Counted from the first letter of the stretch, positions 10,137 through 20,395 are shown. The stretch is DNA of 64,000 bases from Burkholderia pyrrocinia (GCF_018417535.1 NZ_CP070977.1:3658001-3722000), one strand, 5' to 3'. The notes: generated by a model from the letters alone, not told the origin. A program made the numbers and translations.

Positions 10137-11141
10137 TCAGTCTTGGTCGATCTTGCGTTCGACCTTGAGCGGCGGCGCCCATGCCGGCTGCGCGGCGTCC
10201 TGGGCGTCGGTGGTGAGGCCCGGCACGCCCGGCGGGTTGCCGAGCATCGGGAAGCCGAGCTTCTCGCGCGAGTCGTAGTAAGCCTGCGCGACGAGACGCG
10301 ACAGCGCGCGGATGCGGCCGATGTATGCCGCACGCTCGGTCACCGAGATCGCGCCGCGCGCATCGAGCAGGTTGAACGTGTGGCCGGCCTTCAGCACGAG
10401 TTCGTACGCGGGCAGCGCGAGCTGCGCGTCGATCATCCGCTTCGCTTCCGCTTCGTAGCTGTTGAAGAACGTGAACAGCAGGTCGACGTTCGCATGCTCG
10501 AAGTTGTAGGTCGACTGCTCGACCTCGTTCTGGTGGTAGACGTCGCCATACGACAGGCGGCGCAGCTCGGGGCCGTTCGGGCCCTGCTCTTCCCACTCGG
10601 TCCACACGAGGTCGTACACGTTCTCGACCTTCTGCAGGTACATCGCGAGGCGCTCGAGGCCGTACGTGATCTCGCCGAGCACGGGCTTGCATTCGAGGCC
10701 GCCGACCTCCTGGAAATACGTGAACTGCGTGACTTCCATCCCGTTCAGCCACACTTCCCAGCCGAGGCCCCACGCGCCGAGCGTCGGGTTTTCCCAGTCG
10801 TCCTCGACGAAGCGCACGTCGTTCTGCTGCAGGTCGAAGCCGAGCGCTTCCAGCGAGCCGAGGTACAGGTCGAGGATGTTCTCCGGCGCCGGCTTGAGCA
10901 CGACCTGGTACTGGTAGTAGTGCTGCAGGCGGTTCGGGTTCTCGCCGTAGCGGCCGTCCTTCGGGCGGCGCGACGGCTGCACGTATGCGGCGCGCCACGG
11001 CTCGGGGCCGATCGCGCGCAGGAACGTGTGGACGTGCGACGTGCCCGCGCCGACTTCCATGTCAATGGGCTGGAGCAGGGCGCAACCCTGCTTGTCCCAG
11101 TAGGACTGCAGCGTCAGGATGATTTGCTGAAACGTAAGCAT
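10137..11141 (-). CDS. glyQ: Glycine--tRNA ligase alpha subunit
   Basis: GlyQ forms glycyl-adenylate and holds the class II catalytic core. The 334-residue product starts with the invariant [20 protein letters not shown], then [20 protein letters not shown] and [20 protein letters not shown], followed by [20 protein letters not shown] (motif 2 region) and [20 protein letters not shown] (motif 3). The C-terminal ~30 residues ([20 protein letters not shown]) are a short extension. It heads the minus-strand run with glyS, gmhB, plsC and the YgjP-like gene. Confidence 0.97.
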   Translation of the reverse strand: MLTFQQIILTLQSYWDKQGCALLQPIDMEVGAGTSHVHTFLRAIGPEPWRAAYVQPSRRPKDGRYGENPNRLQHYYQYQVVLKPAPENILDLYLGSLEALGFDLQQNDVRFVEDDWENPTLGAWGLGWEVWLNGMEVTQFTYFQEVGGLECKPVLGEITYGLERLAMYLQKVENVYDLVWTEWEEQGPNGPELRRLSYGDVYHQNEVEQSTYNFEHANVDLLFTFFNSYEAEAKRMIDAQLALPAYELVLKAGHTFNLLDARGAISVTERAAYIGRIRALSRLVAQAYYDSREKLGFPMLGNPPGVPGLTTDAQDAAQPAWAPPLKVERKIDQD

Positions 11142-11460
11142 GAAGAGCCTTCGTGGCGCTGGCGCTCCGTTGCGGGCGGCGCTCCGGGCGGGGCCCGGAG
11201 GGTCGGCTCGCGCGGCGGCGCGGCTTGTTAGTGTGCTGAAACGCGTAATTTTACCGGATCGGCGACCGGATGCGGCCGGAACGCAGGCAAGAGCGCCGCC
11301 AACCCGCTTCCCGCGGCCTGCGCACGCGTGGCCCGTGCGCTCGGCGCGGCTGCGTGCGGCCGGTCGCGACGCGTGTGCCGCGCCGCTTCGTACGGGCGTT
11401 AAGATGCGCGTATTGCGGCGCGCGACGCGTGCCGCGTCACCGCTTGCCGACTCCGATTGC
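11142..11460. promoter_or_regulatory. Divergent intergenic region, glyQ / TPR-glycosyltransferase gene
   Basis: 319 bases without a credible gene. On the minus strand TAAAAT (11248-11253) could be the -10 box of the glyQ operon; no good -35 is seen. No repeats or palindromes of note. Confidence 0.4.
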
Positions 11461-13116
11461 ATGGACGATTCGACCGACATCCTCATTCCGCTGCTTCCGC
11501 CGTTCCTCGCGCTGCTCGGGCAGGCCGCCGACGCGCAGGCACGCGGCGAGCGCGCCGCGCACGATCAGTGGCTCGCCGCAGCCGCCCATCTGCATGCGGT
11601 CGACGCCGATGCGCTCGCGCAGCTCACGGCGACGCTCGTCGCGCGGCAGCGTACGGCCGACGCGCTCGCGCTCGCCGAATGCGCGGCGCGCGTGCGGCCG
11701 GGCGCGGCCGCGCACTTCAATCATGGCTACGCGCTGCAGATGGCCGGCCGTCACGCGGACGCCGTCGCGCCGTACCGCGCGGCGCTGGCGGCCGATGCCG
11801 GCTGGCCGTCGCTGCGCAACAACCTCGCGATCGCGCTGCGGTTGTCGGGCGGCGATCGCGCGGAGGAAATCGCGCTGCTCGACGCGGCCGTGAACGCCGA
11901 TCCGCGCGACGTGCAGGCGTGGATCAACCTCGTCGTCGCGCGGCTCGCGACGCAGGACCTCGACGGCGCGCTCGCGTGCGCCGCGCGGCTTGCCGACCTT
12001 GCGCCCGACAATGCGCTCGCAATGAACAACGTCGCGATGGCGATGAAGGAGGCGCAGCGCTGGGACGATGCCGAGCGTCATGCGGCGCGTGCGTGCGAGC
12101 TGGCGCCCGACGATGCGTCGTTCCGGTTCAACCTCGCGATCATCCAGCTCGTGCGCGGCAACTACGCGGCCGGCTGGCGCGGCCACGAGGCGCGCTGGGA
12201 CGGTGCGGGCGAACTGCGCGGCCGCCGGCCGGCGCTGCCGGGCCCACGCTGGCAGGGCGAGCCGCTCGCGGGCAAGACGCTGCTCGTCTGGGGCGAGCAG
12301 GGGCTCGGCGACGTGCTGCAGTTCTGCCGCTTCGTCGCGCCGCTCGCCGAGCGCGTGCATCGCGAGGGCGGCCGGCTCGCGTGGAATACGTTCCCGCAGG
12401 TGGGCACGCTGATGCAGCGCAGCCTCGGCGCGCAGGCGGATGCGTTCGGCGCGGGTGGCGGCGTCGATATGCTGCCGGCATTCGATTACGAAATGCCGCT
12501 GATCGGCTTGCCGCTGATGCTCGACATGGAAGCGTCGACGCTCGCGTCGTCGGTGCCGTACCTGCGGGCCGATCCGGATGCGCGCGATGCGTGGCGCGCG
12601 CGGCTCGCGGGCGACCGTCGGCTGAAGGTCGGGCTCGTATGGACGGGCAGCGCGGGCCACCAGCGCAATCCGTTCCGGCGCGTCGGGCTCGAACGCTATG
12701 CCGACGCGTTCCGCGGGATCGACGGCGTCGCGTTTTATTCGCTGCAGCCGGGCGCGAACGCGGATGTCGCGGCGGCGCGCGCAGCCGGCTTCGAGATCGA
12801 GGACTTCACGGCGGAACTGACGAGCTTCGACGATACGGCCGCGTTCATCGGCGCGCTGGATCTCGTGATCACCGTGTGCACTTCAGTTGCGCACTTGTCG
12901 GGCGCGCTCGGTGCGCGCACCTGGGTGCTGCTCGACGTGAATCCGCACTGGCCGTGGCTGCTCGAACGCAAGGACAGCCCGTGGTATCCGACCGCGACGC
13001 TGTACCGGCAGCGGACGTTCGGCGCGTGGGAACCGGTGATGGAGGCGGTGAGCCGCGATCTGCGGAGCCTGGCCGCGCAGCCGGCACGATCGGATCGATC
13101 GGCCCGGCAGGCCTGA
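11461..13116 (+). CDS. TPR-repeat protein with GT9/GT41-like glycosyltransferase C-terminus
   Basis: A 551-residue, apparently cytoplasmic protein. Residues ~15-240 are tetratricopeptide repeats (for example [60 protein letters not shown]). Residues ~255-545 resemble the C-terminal half of heptosyltransferase-like GT-B folds: [18 protein letters not shown], then [19 protein letters not shown] and the nucleotide-binding end [21 protein letters not shown]. Such TPR-GT fusions occur in Burkholderia near glycosylation and surface genes, but the acceptor here is unknown. ATG 11461 gives the first TPR cleanly. The gene stands alone, followed by a hairpin shared with convergent lnt. Confidence 0.85.
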   Translation: MDDSTDILIPLLPPFLALLGQAADAQARGERAAHDQWLAAAAHLHAVDADALAQLTATLVARQRTADALALAECAARVRPGAAAHFNHGYALQMAGRHADAVAPYRAALAADAGWPSLRNNLAIALRLSGGDRAEEIALLDAAVNADPRDVQAWINLVVARLATQDLDGALACAARLADLAPDNALAMNNVAMAMKEAQRWDDAERHAARACELAPDDASFRFNLAIIQLVRGNYAAGWRGHEARWDGAGELRGRRPALPGPRWQGEPLAGKTLLVWGEQGLGDVLQFCRFVAPLAERVHREGGRLAWNTFPQVGTLMQRSLGAQADAFGAGGGVDMLPAFDYEMPLIGLPLMLDMEASTLASSVPYLRADPDARDAWRARLAGDRRLKVGLVWTGSAGHQRNPFRRVGLERYADAFRGIDGVAFYSLQPGANADVAAARAAGFEIEDFTAELTSFDDTAAFIGALDLVITVCTSVAHLSGALGARTWVLLDVNPHWPWLLERKDSPWYPTATLYRQRTFGAWEPVMEAVSRDLRSLAAQPARSDRSARQA

Positions 13117-13187
13117 GCGGCCGACCGCTTTGCGGTCGCGGGCCGCGTCGCGCAGCGGGGTCTCCACGCAGCGCGCGGCGGCGGCCC

Positions 13188-13222
13188 AGGGCCTGTTCCC
13201 GCTATTAGCGTGAACAGGCCCT
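13188..13222. terminator. Long stem-loop between convergent genes; terminator or MITE-end remnant
   Basis: AGGGCCTGTTC (13188-13198) and GAACAGGCCCT (13212-13222) are perfect inverted arms, with an inner CGCT/AGCG pairing and a three-base loop. It sits six bases beyond the lnt stop and 72 bases after the glycosyltransferase stop. No T-run follows on either strand. The outer bases resemble the ends of the 36.65-kb MITE-like element. Confidence 0.55.
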
Positions 13223-13228
13223 AGTGTG

Positions 13229-14920
13229 TCATGCCTGCTGGTCGTCGCCGTTCTTCCGGCCGTTGCGCCGGCGCAGCCCCGGCCCGAACGTGAAGCCGAA
13301 CGCGAGCAGCACGAACGACACCGCGAGCACGATGTTGTTGCCGCTCGTCACGTACGGCGTGAAGCCGCTCGTGCCTTCGATCCGCACGTCGAGCGAGCCG
13401 ATCGTGAACGGCTTCAACTGGCCGAGCACGCGCCCGTGCGCGTCGATCGCGGCCGTCATCCCGGTGTTGGTCGAGCGCAGCATTGGCCGGCCCGTTTCGA
13501 GCGAGCGCATCCGCGCGATCTGCAGGTGCTGGTCGAGCGCGATCGTGTCGCCGAACCACGCGAGGTTCGTCACGTTGACGAGCACGCCCGGCGGCTGCGG
13601 GTTGTCGCGGATCGTCGCGGCGATTTCCTCGCCGAACAGATCCTCGTAGCAGATGTCGGCCATCACGGGCTGGTTGTGCACGAGGAACGGCTTCTGCACC
13701 GGCGCGCCGCGTGCGAAGTCGCCGAGCGGCATCTTCATCAGGTCGACGAACCACCGGAAGCCCCACGGGATGAACTCGCCGAAGGGCACGAGGTGGTGCT
13801 TGTCGTAGTGATAGATGTCGCGCGAATTCGGCGTCACGCCGTACAGGCTGTTCGTATAGTCGACGTAGCGGCCGTCCTCGGTCACCGATGCGCCGACCGC
13901 GCCGAACAGCACGGCCGAACCGGTCGTGTCGCTGAACTTGCGGATCGCGACGGCGAACGGCTCGGGCAGTTCCTGGATCATCACCGCGATCGCGGTCTCG
14001 GGCGTGACGATCAGGTCGGCCGGCTTGTCGACGATCATCTGCTGGTACATCTTGATCGCCGCGTCGATGCCTTCCTGCTCGAACTTGATGTCCTGCTTTA
14101 CGTTGCCCTGCAGCAGCCGCACCGTGAGCGGCGCGTTCGCGGGCACGGTCCACGTGACCTGCGACAGCCCGAGGCCGGCCGCGACGAGCGCGACGGCGAT
14201 ACCGGCCGGCGCGGCGATGCGCACGCGCGCGTTGCCGCCGGCGCTGCTGTCATGCGCGGGCGACGGGCGCGCGGCGGCGAGCGCCTGCACGACCAGCGCG
14301 GCGAACAGCGCGAGCACCCACGCGATTCCGTACACGCCGACGACCGGCGCGAAGCCCGCGAACGGGCCGTCGACCTGCGGGTAGCCGCTCGCGAGCCACG
14401 GAAAGCCGGTGAGCAGCGTGCCGCGCAGCCATTCGCCGCAGGCCCACGCGCTCGCGAACGCGAACGCGCCGTGCCAGGTCGGCGAGAACGGCCGCGGGTC
14501 GGGGTCGCGGCGATGCCACGCATGGCCCGCGCAGAACGACCACAGCCCGGCCGAGAACGCCGGGTACAGCGACAGGTACAGCGAGAACAGCACGAGCGCG
14601 CCGCCCGCGAGCGGCGCGGCCATCTCGCCGTACACGTGCATGCTGATGTAGAGCCACCAGATGCCGCTGATGAAGTTGCCGAAGCCGAACGCGCCGCCCG
14701 TGAGCGCGGCGCCGCGCCAGCTCGCCGTGCGCGTCAGTTGCGCGAAAAACCAGACGAATACGACGAGCTGCAGCCAGCCGCCGTGCGGCGTCGGGGCGAA
14801 GCTGAGCGTATTGGCCGCGCCGGCGAGCAGCGCGGCCGGATAGTGCCAGCGCGGCAGCGCGCGGCCGGGCGGCGGCGCGAGCAGGCCGCCAGCCGGGCGG
14901 GACAGGATCGGATCGTCCAT
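13229..14920 (-). CDS. lnt: Apolipoprotein N-acyltransferase
   Basis: Lnt transfers the third acyl chain to the N-terminal cysteine of lipoproteins in the inner membrane. The 563-residue product has about seven hydrophobic segments in its first half (YPAALLAGAANTLSFAPTPH onward) and a C-N hydrolase domain in the second. The catalytic triad is visible: Glu in VTPETAIAV, Lys in YDKHHLVPFGEFIPWG and Cys in ADICYEDLFGEEIA. ATG 14920 (MDDPILSRPAGG) gives a normal length; the frame runs open into corC. It is the last gene of the miaB-phoH-ybeY-corC-lnt block, 52 bases after corC, the conserved proteobacterial order. Confidence 0.95.
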   Translation of the reverse strand: MDDPILSRPAGGLLAPPPGRALPRWHYPAALLAGAANTLSFAPTPHGGWLQLVVFVWFFAQLTRTASWRGAALTGGAFGFGNFISGIWWLYISMHVYGEMAAPLAGGALVLFSLYLSLYPAFSAGLWSFCAGHAWHRRDPDPRPFSPTWHGAFAFASAWACGEWLRGTLLTGFPWLASGYPQVDGPFAGFAPVVGVYGIAWVLALFAALVVQALAAARPSPAHDSSAGGNARVRIAAPAGIAVALVAAGLGLSQVTWTVPANAPLTVRLLQGNVKQDIKFEQEGIDAAIKMYQQMIVDKPADLIVTPETAIAVMIQELPEPFAVAIRKFSDTTGSAVLFGAVGASVTEDGRYVDYTNSLYGVTPNSRDIYHYDKHHLVPFGEFIPWGFRWFVDLMKMPLGDFARGAPVQKPFLVHNQPVMADICYEDLFGEEIAATIRDNPQPPGVLVNVTNLAWFGDTIALDQHLQIARMRSLETGRPMLRSTNTGMTAAIDAHGRVLGQLKPFTIGSLDVRIEGTSGFTPYVTSGNNIVLAVSFVLLAFGFTFGPGLRRRNGRKNGDDQQA

Positions 14921-14972
14921 GTGAAGCGGAAGTGGGCGAGCGGTTGAAGGAGCCGCGGCTGGCGCGGGACGG

Positions 14973-15860
14973 TCAGTCCTCGTGCGAGGTTTCGGCGCGA
15001 CGGCTGGCGAGCGGATTGCGGCGCACCAGCAGCACATGAACCTGGCGCGCATCGCCGCGCTGGATCTCGAACATGAGGTTGCCGAGCTGCAGCTTCTCGC
15101 CGCGGTGCGGCACGCGTCCGAAATGATGGGTGATCAGGCCGCCGATCGTGTCGACTTCGTCGTCGGGGAAATCGGTGCCGAACGTCTCGTTGAACTGTTC
15201 GATCTCGGTGAGCGCGCGCACGCGGTAGCGGCCGTCCGGCCCCGCGATGATGTTGCCGGCTTCCTCGTCGAAGTCGTATTCGTCCTCGATGTCGCCGACG
15301 ATCTGTTCGAGCACGTCCTCGATCGTGATCAGGCCCGCGACGCCGCCGTATTCGTCGACGACGATCGCAAGGTGGTTGCGGTTCACGCGGAAGTCGTGCA
15401 GCAGCACGTTCAGGCGCTTCGATTCGGGAATGAACACGGCCGGGCGCAGCATCCCGCGCACGTCGAACTCTTCTTCGGCGTAGAAGCGCAGCAGATCCTT
15501 CGCGAGCAGTACGCCGATCACGTTGTCACGGTTCTCCTCGAACACGGGGTAGCGCGAGTGCGCCTTTTCGAGGACGAACGGGATGAAATCTTCGGGTTTG
15601 TCGGCGATGTTGATCGCGTCCATCTGCGCGCGCGGCACCATGATGTCGCGCGCGCACAGGTCGGATACCTGGAACACGCCTTCGATCATCGACAGCGAAT
15701 CGGCGTCGATCAGGTTGCGTTCGTGGGCGTCCTGGAGGATTTCCAGCAGCTCGCCGCGGGATTCGGGCTCGGGCGAGATGAAGTCGGTCAGGCGCTCGAG
15801 CAGCGAGCGCTTTTCTTGCGGTTTGTCGGTTGACTTACGACTGGGATACGAATCGTTCAT
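14973..15860 (-). CDS. corC: CorC/HlyC-type CBS-domain protein (Mg/Co efflux-associated)
   Basis: A 295-residue soluble protein with two CBS domains (starting near RDIMVPRAQMDAI and RLNVLLHDFRVNRNHLAIVV) and the C-terminal CorC_HlyC FAD-fold-like domain (DGRYRVRALTEIEQFNETFG, DTIGGLITHHFGRVPHRGE). In enterobacteria the equivalent (YbeX) is linked to magnesium/cobalt efflux and ribosome metabolism; the position between ybeY and lnt is the conserved one. The N-terminal ~40 residues are charged (SRKSTDKPQEKRSLLERL). No membrane segment is present. Confidence 0.92.
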   Translation of the reverse strand: MNDSYPSRKSTDKPQEKRSLLERLTDFISPEPESRGELLEILQDAHERNLIDADSLSMIEGVFQVSDLCARDIMVPRAQMDAINIADKPEDFIPFVLEKAHSRYPVFEENRDNVIGVLLAKDLLRFYAEEEFDVRGMLRPAVFIPESKRLNVLLHDFRVNRNHLAIVVDEYGGVAGLITIEDVLEQIVGDIEDEYDFDEEAGNIIAGPDGRYRVRALTEIEQFNETFGTDFPDDEVDTIGGLITHHFGRVPHRGEKLQLGNLMFEIQRGDARQVHVLLVRRNPLASRRAETSHED

Positions 15861-16164
15861 GGTGGTGCGCCCGGGTCGTGCCGGGGCGCGCTGTCACGGA
15901 GTAGGCAAGGATACACCAAGGGCACGACGCCACCGTGTCACCCCGGCCGCACGGCCAGGGTGCGCGGCCCGCGCGGGCCCCGCTCGCGGACGGGCGCGCC
16001 GGGCGCGATATCGTCCTCATGTCCATCCTATCTCAGAAAAGGGCGGCGGCGCAGCAGCGGCAAAAAACGGCTATGGGAAGGGCGGGCAGGCGCGACGCGG
16101 GAAGGCGACCGGCCGGCCGGTGCCGGCGGCATTCCGCCGCATGCGATCGCCTCGGGCGCGCGGC
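15861..16164. other. Intergenic region between the small lipoprotein gene and corC
   Basis: 304 bases. It contains GC-rich local hairpins (around 16095-16140) and a short A-run but no credible gene, promoter or clear terminator. Confidence 0.4.
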
Positions 16165-16314
16165 TCAGAACCGCATGCCGGCCGAGCAGCCGCCAGCGGC
16201 TCCGCCGTTGCTCGCGGCGCCGCCGCAGCCGAATATCCCGCAGCCGGACAGCGCGACGCTCGCGGCGACGATCAGCGCGGCGACCTTGCAGCTCGACCAG
16301 TGTGACGGTTTCAT
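16165..16314 (-). CDS. Putative small lipoprotein (49 residues)
   Basis: A short frame whose product has a textbook type II signal peptide: MKPSHWSSCK, hydrophobic VAALIVAASVA, then the lipobox LSGC at residues ~22-25. The mature peptide is about 25 residues, rich in Gly, Ala and Cys (GIFGCGGAASNGGAAGGC). A longer start at 16353 adds 13 residues and spoils the signal peptide. No good Shine-Dalgarno is visible, so the call rests on the lipobox and on the position between the ChaC-like gene and corC, upstream of lnt, the enzyme that would mature it. Function unknown. Confidence 0.55.
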   Translation of the reverse strand: MKPSHWSSCKVAALIVAASVALSGCGIFGCGGAASNGGAAGGCSAGMRF

Positions 16315-16384
16315 CGGCAGGGACCTCGTTCGAATGGGCAGGGAGCGCGGCATCGCGTGGCGGCAAGCCGGGCGTCGCGTTGCG

Positions 16385-17017
16385 TCACCGGCATCGCGCG
16401 AGCAGCCCTTCCAGCGCGCGATCGGGAATGCCGCTCGCGCGCAGCGCGTCGACCGTTCGGCTCACATAGTCGAGCGTCGTGCCGTAACGGCCGGCCGCGC
16501 AGCCGAACACTTCCTTCACGACGGGGTCGGACAGCTTGCCCGTATAGGTCGGTGCGTCGCGGCGCATCACGAACGCGAGCGCGTTGACGCGTTCGCCGTT
16601 CTCGAGCGAGCACGGCAGCCACGCGGGCCGGTACGAACCCATCGGCATTTCGCGCTTCCACAGCGTCTCGAGGTGCGGCTGCGCGGTCGGGCCCGCGAGC
16701 CGGAACGCGATGCCCGAGCACGAGCCGCCGCGATCGAGCGCGAGCACGAGGCCCGGGCGTTCGGGCGTGCCGCGGTTCACGCGCGACCATAGATAGAGCC
16801 CGCGATGGTAGCCGTGCACCTTGCCGCGCACGGCGGCGACGGTCGGCAATCCCGGGTTCCAGATCAGCGAGCCATAGCCGAACAGCCAGAGGTCCTGCCG
16901 GCCGTCCCAGTCGCGCATCGTGTGCGCGAGCGACGCCGCGAGCTCGTCTTCCGTCAGCAGCCGCCCGTCGCCGATCGACGGCGGGTAGGCGGGCGGGAGC
17001 ATTGCGGCGTTGCGCAT
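16385..17017 (-). CDS. ChaC-like gamma-glutamylcyclotransferase
   Basis: ChaC-type enzymes cleave glutathione to 5-oxoproline and Cys-Gly in the cytosol. The 210-residue product shows the family start LWLFGYGSLIWNPG, the substrate-loop YHRGLYLWSRVNRGTPERPG, GGSCSGIAFRL and a C-terminal YGTTLDYVSRTVDALRASGI. Alternative start: Met6 (17002). It begins 12 bases after the ybeY stop and is inserted in the otherwise standard ybeY-corC interval, so it is probably co-transcribed with the ribosome-maturation genes. Confidence 0.88.
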   Translation of the reverse strand: MRNAAMLPPAYPPSIGDGRLLTEDELAASLAHTMRDWDGRQDLWLFGYGSLIWNPGLPTVAAVRGKVHGYHRGLYLWSRVNRGTPERPGLVLALDRGGSCSGIAFRLAGPTAQPHLETLWKREMPMGSYRPAWLPCSLENGERVNALAFVMRRDAPTYTGKLSDPVVKEVFGCAAGRYGTTLDYVSRTVDALRASGIPDRALEGLLARCR

Positions 17018-17029
17018 CGTGCGGACGGC

Positions 17030-17806
17030 TTACTGGTACGGATTCGGGAAGCCCAGCTTCGCGAGGATGTCGACCTCGAGCGCTTCCATTTCGGCCGCGT
17101 CCTCGTCGCTCGTCTCGTGGTCGTAGCCCTGCGCGTGCAGCGCGCCGTGCACCAGCAGGTGCGCGTAGTGGGCCGTGAGCGGCTTGTCCTGGTCGTGCGC
17201 CTCCTTCTCGACGACCGGGCAGCACAACACGAGGTCGCCGATCACGGTGCCGTCGGGCGCCGCGTCGTACGCGAAGGTCAGCACGTTGGTCGGGTAGTCC
17301 TTGTGGCGGTAGCCGGCGTTCAGCGTGCGGCCTTCGTCTTCACCGACGAAGCGCACGGTGAGCTGCGCGCTGGCGAACAGCGCCGGCTCGATCCATTCGG
17401 CAATCAGCTTGCGCTTGGGCAGCGTCTTGCGCACGTCGCTCGTGATTTCGTCGCCGTACTGGACGGACAGGTCGAGTTCCGGCTCGCGCAGCGCGTCTTC
17501 GATTTCGTCTTCGCGCGGCGCCGGCTCGGCGCCCACGTGCAGCGTCACGCTGTCGTAGTGCTCGGGCTGCAGCGCGAGCTTCGCGCGCATCGCCGGATCG
17601 TTGTGCTGCGCGACGATCGCGACGGCTGCTTCCCCCGAGCTGCCCGACAGGTCGAACATCAGGCTGCGGCCGTCCGGGAAGTCGATTCGCAGCCCCTGCG
17701 CGTTGACGGTGCGGGCCTTGCCCTTCGCGTCGAACAGCGAAAGACGGGGAGATTCGGGTGCGGCCGGCTGGGCGCGCCCGGCCTTGCGAGAACGGGAGGA
17801 TTTCAT
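17030..17806 (-). CDS. ybeY: rRNA maturation endoribonuclease YbeY, with N-terminal extension
   Basis: YbeY is a zinc-dependent RNase of 16S rRNA 3'-end processing and 70S quality control. Residues ~115-258 form the YbeY domain ([39 protein letters not shown]) with the zinc motif [16 protein letters not shown] (HxxxHxxxxxH). The first ~105 residues are extra compared with the usual 150-185-residue enzyme; they read [19 protein letters not shown] and [17 protein letters not shown] and have the same high third-position GC as the rest, so they look truly coded. ATG 17806 is the first good start; Met71 or later could be an internal start. Next to phoH, as usual. Confidence 0.92.
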   Translation of the reverse strand: MKSSRSRKAGRAQPAAPESPRLSLFDAKGKARTVNAQGLRIDFPDGRSLMFDLSGSSGEAAVAIVAQHNDPAMRAKLALQPEHYDSVTLHVGAEPAPREDEIEDALREPELDLSVQYGDEITSDVRKTLPKRKLIAEWIEPALFASAQLTVRFVGEDEGRTLNAGYRHKDYPTNVLTFAYDAAPDGTVIGDLVLCCPVVEKEAHDQDKPLTAHYAHLLVHGALHAQGYDHETSDEDAAEMEALEVDILAKLGFPNPYQ

Positions 17807-17876
17807 GACGCGTGCGGCGATTGGAACGCGTTGAGGATACACCAAACGGCCGATCGCACCCGAATTCGCGCGGGCG

Positions 17877-17911
17877 AAAAAAAGCCCGGCGCGCCGTCTG
17901 GCGGGCCGGGC
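17877..17911 (-). terminator. Terminator/attenuator between phoH and ybeY
   Basis: On the minus strand GCCCGGC ... GCCGGGC (17905-17911 and 17884-17890) is followed by seven U (A-run at 17877-17883). It sits between the phoH stop and the ybeY start inside what is otherwise an operon, so it may only partly terminate. Confidence 0.7.
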
Positions 17912-17948
17912 CGGCAGGCCGGGGGTAGCGCGCGGGCGCGCTGGCCGG

Positions 17949-18992
17949 TCAGCCGTCCTGGTGCTGCGCGTGGAACTCGTCGTACGCCTCGACGATGCGC
18001 GCGACGAGCGGATGGCGCACGACGTCCGCGCTCGTGAAACGCGTGAGCGCGATGCCGCGCACGCCGCCGAGTACCTGCTGCGCCTCGACGAGGCCGCTCT
18101 TGTGGCCGCGCGGCAGGTCGACCTGGCTCGTGTCGCCGGTCACGACCGCCTTCGAGCCGAAGCCGATCCGCGTGAGGAACATCTTCATCTGCTCGGGCGT
18201 CGTGTTCTGCGCCTCGTCGAGGATGATGAACGCGTGGTTCAGCGTGCGGCCGCGCATGTACGCGAGCGGCGCGATCTCGATCATCTGACGCTCGAACATC
18301 TTGGCCGTCTTGTCGAAGCCGAGCAGGTCGTACAGCGCGTCGTACAGCGGACGCAGGTACGGGTCGACCTTCTGCGCGAGATCGCCCGGCAGGAAGCCGA
18401 GCCGCTCGCCGGCCTCGACGGCCGGGCGCGTCAGCACGATCCGCTTGACCTGGTCGCGCTCGAGCGCGTCGACCGCGCACGCGACCGCGAGGTAGGTCTT
18501 GCCGGTGCCGGCCGGCCCGATGCCGAGCGTGACGTCGTGCGACAGGATCTGCTTCAGGTATTCGCGCTGCGCGGGCGTGCGGCCGCGCAGGTCGGCGCGC
18601 CGCGTGTAGAGCTTCGGTCCCTGCTCTTCGAGCGCCTCGTCGTCGAGCTGCACGACAGGCTCGTCGAACGGATGGTCGGGGTCGCCGCGGAAGCGCACGT
18701 CGAGCGTGTTCTCGCGGCCGTTGCCGGCGGTGTGGCGCACTTCGACCAGCGCGAGCTGGATGTCGTCGACCGACAGCGGATCGCGCGCGCGGTTGTAGAA
18801 GTTATCGAGCGCCGCAAGCGCGAGCTTGGCGCCGCGCCCGCGGATCGTGATCCGGTGGCCGCGCCGTGCGAGCGTGACGTCGAGCGCCTGTTCGATCTGC
18901 CGCAGGTTTTCGTCGAGCGGGCCGCAGAGATTGGCAAGGCGCGCGTTGTCGTCGCGCGGCGCGATGAATTCCAGGGGTTGGGTGGTCTTCAA
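17949..18992 (-). CDS. PhoH family ATPase (YbeZ)
   Basis: PhoH/YbeZ is a cytosolic NTPase that works with YbeY in ribosome maturation. The 347-residue product has an N-terminal KH-like region ([20 protein letters not shown]), then the P-loop [20 protein letters not shown], the segment [20 protein letters not shown], the Walker B/DEAQ motif [20 protein letters not shown] and sensor [14 protein letters not shown]. The order and spacing match YbeZ rather than the longer PhoH2 toxin-linked forms. It starts 29 bases after miaB and is followed by a terminator before ybeY. Confidence 0.95.
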   Translation of the reverse strand: MKTTQPLEFIAPRDDNARLANLCGPLDENLRQIEQALDVTLARRGHRITIRGRGAKLALAALDNFYNRARDPLSVDDIQLALVEVRHTAGNGRENTLDVRFRGDPDHPFDEPVVQLDDEALEEQGPKLYTRRADLRGRTPAQREYLKQILSHDVTLGIGPAGTGKTYLAVACAVDALERDQVKRIVLTRPAVEAGERLGFLPGDLAQKVDPYLRPLYDALYDLLGFDKTAKMFERQMIEIAPLAYMRGRTLNHAFIILDEAQNTTPEQMKMFLTRIGFGSKAVVTGDTSQVDLPRGHKSGLVEAQQVLGGVRGIALTRFTSADVVRHPLVARIVEAYDEFHAQHQDG

Positions 18993-19021
18993 AGTGGCGT
19001 CGGGCTCCGGTGATGCGTCAG

Positions 19022-20395
19022 TCAGTGGGTGGCCGCGCTCGCGTCGTCGCTGACGAGCACGAGCTCGCCGCGCAGCGAGTGCGGGTACGCATGGTTGATC
19101 TTCACGTCGATCATCTGGCCGATCAGGCGGGGGTGCGACGCGAGCGGCGCCGGGAAATTCACGACCCGGTTGTTCTCGGTGCGGCCCGCGAGTTCGTTCG
19201 GGTCCTTGCGCGACGGGCCCTCGACGAGGATCCGCTCGACCTTCCCGACCATCGACTGGCTGATGCGCGCGACGTTCTCCTCGATGGTCGCCTGCAGATG
19301 TTGCAGGCGTTTGAGCTTCGCTTCGCGCGGCGTGTCGTCGTGCAGGTTCGCGGCCGGCGTGCCGGGGCGCGGGCTGTAGATGAACGAGAAGCTCGTGTCG
19401 TAGCCCATCTCGTGCACGAGCGCCATCATCTTGTCGAAATCGTCCTCGGTCTCGCCGGGGAAGCCGACGATCATGTCGGTCGACAGCGACAGGTCGGGGC
19501 GGATCGCGCGCAGCTTGCGGATCACCGATTTGTATTCGAGCACCGTATAGCCGCGCTTCATCGCCATCAGGATGCGGTCGGAACCGTGCTGGACGGGCAG
19601 GTGCAGGTGGCTCACGAGCTTCGGCACCTTTGCGTAGGTGTCGATCAGGCGCTGCGTGAATTCCTTCGGGTGCGACGTCGTGTAGCGGATCCGCTCGATG
19701 CCGGGGATGTCGGCGACGTATTCGATCAGCGTCGCGAAATCGGCGATTTCCGGCGAGCCGGCCGTCAGCGCGCCACGATAGGCGTTGACGTTCTGGCCGA
19801 GCAGCGTGACTTCGCGCACGCCCTGGTCGGCGAGGCCGGCCACTTCGGTCAGCACGTCGTCGAGCGGGCGCGACACTTCATCGCCGCGCGTGTACGGCAC
19901 CACGCAGTAGCTGCAGTACTTCGAGCAGCCTTCCATGATCGACACGAACGCGCTCGGCCCCTCGACGCGCGCGGGCGGCAGGTGGTCGAACTTCTCGATC
20001 TCGGGGAACGTGATGTCGACCTGCGCGCGGCCGCTCGCGCGGCGCGCATCGATCATCTGCGGCAGGCGGTGCAGCGTCTGCGGGCCGAACACGAGGTCGA
20101 CGTACGGTGCGCGCGACACGATCGATGCGCCTTCCTGGCTCGCGACGCAGCCGCCGACGCCGATCAGCAGGCCGGGCTTCGCTTCCTTCAGCTCGCGCAC
20201 GCGGCCGAGATCGGAGAACACCTTCTCCTGCGCCTTTTCACGCACCGAGCACGTGTTGAACAGGATGATGTCCGCGTCTTCCGGGGTATCGGTCTTTTCG
20301 AGGCCTTCGGCCGCATTGAGCACGTCCACCATCTTGTCCGAGTCGTACTCGTTCATCTGGCAGCCGAAGGTCTTTACGTAAACTTTCTTGGTCAT
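19022..20395 (-). CDS. miaB: tRNA-2-methylthio-N6-dimethylallyladenosine synthase MiaB
   Basis: MiaB is a radical-SAM enzyme that adds the 2-methylthio group to i6A37 of tRNAs reading UNN codons. The 457-residue product has the N-terminal cluster-binding UPF0004 domain ([40 protein letters not shown]), the radical-SAM CxxxCxxC motif [18 protein letters not shown], and a C-terminal TRAM domain ([20 protein letters not shown] through [10 protein letters not shown]). All cluster cysteines are present. It heads the miaB-phoH-ybeY-...-lnt block and has a visible promoter element upstream. Confidence 0.97.
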   Translation of the reverse strand: MTKKVYVKTFGCQMNEYDSDKMVDVLNAAEGLEKTDTPEDADIILFNTCSVREKAQEKVFSDLGRVRELKEAKPGLLIGVGGCVASQEGASIVSRAPYVDLVFGPQTLHRLPQMIDARRASGRAQVDITFPEIEKFDHLPPARVEGPSAFVSIMEGCSKYCSYCVVPYTRGDEVSRPLDDVLTEVAGLADQGVREVTLLGQNVNAYRGALTAGSPEIADFATLIEYVADIPGIERIRYTTSHPKEFTQRLIDTYAKVPKLVSHLHLPVQHGSDRILMAMKRGYTVLEYKSVIRKLRAIRPDLSLSTDMIVGFPGETEDDFDKMMALVHEMGYDTSFSFIYSPRPGTPAANLHDDTPREAKLKRLQHLQATIEENVARISQSMVGKVERILVEGPSRKDPNELAGRTENNRVVNFPAPLASHPRLIGQMIDVKINHAYPHSLRGELVLVSDDASAATH

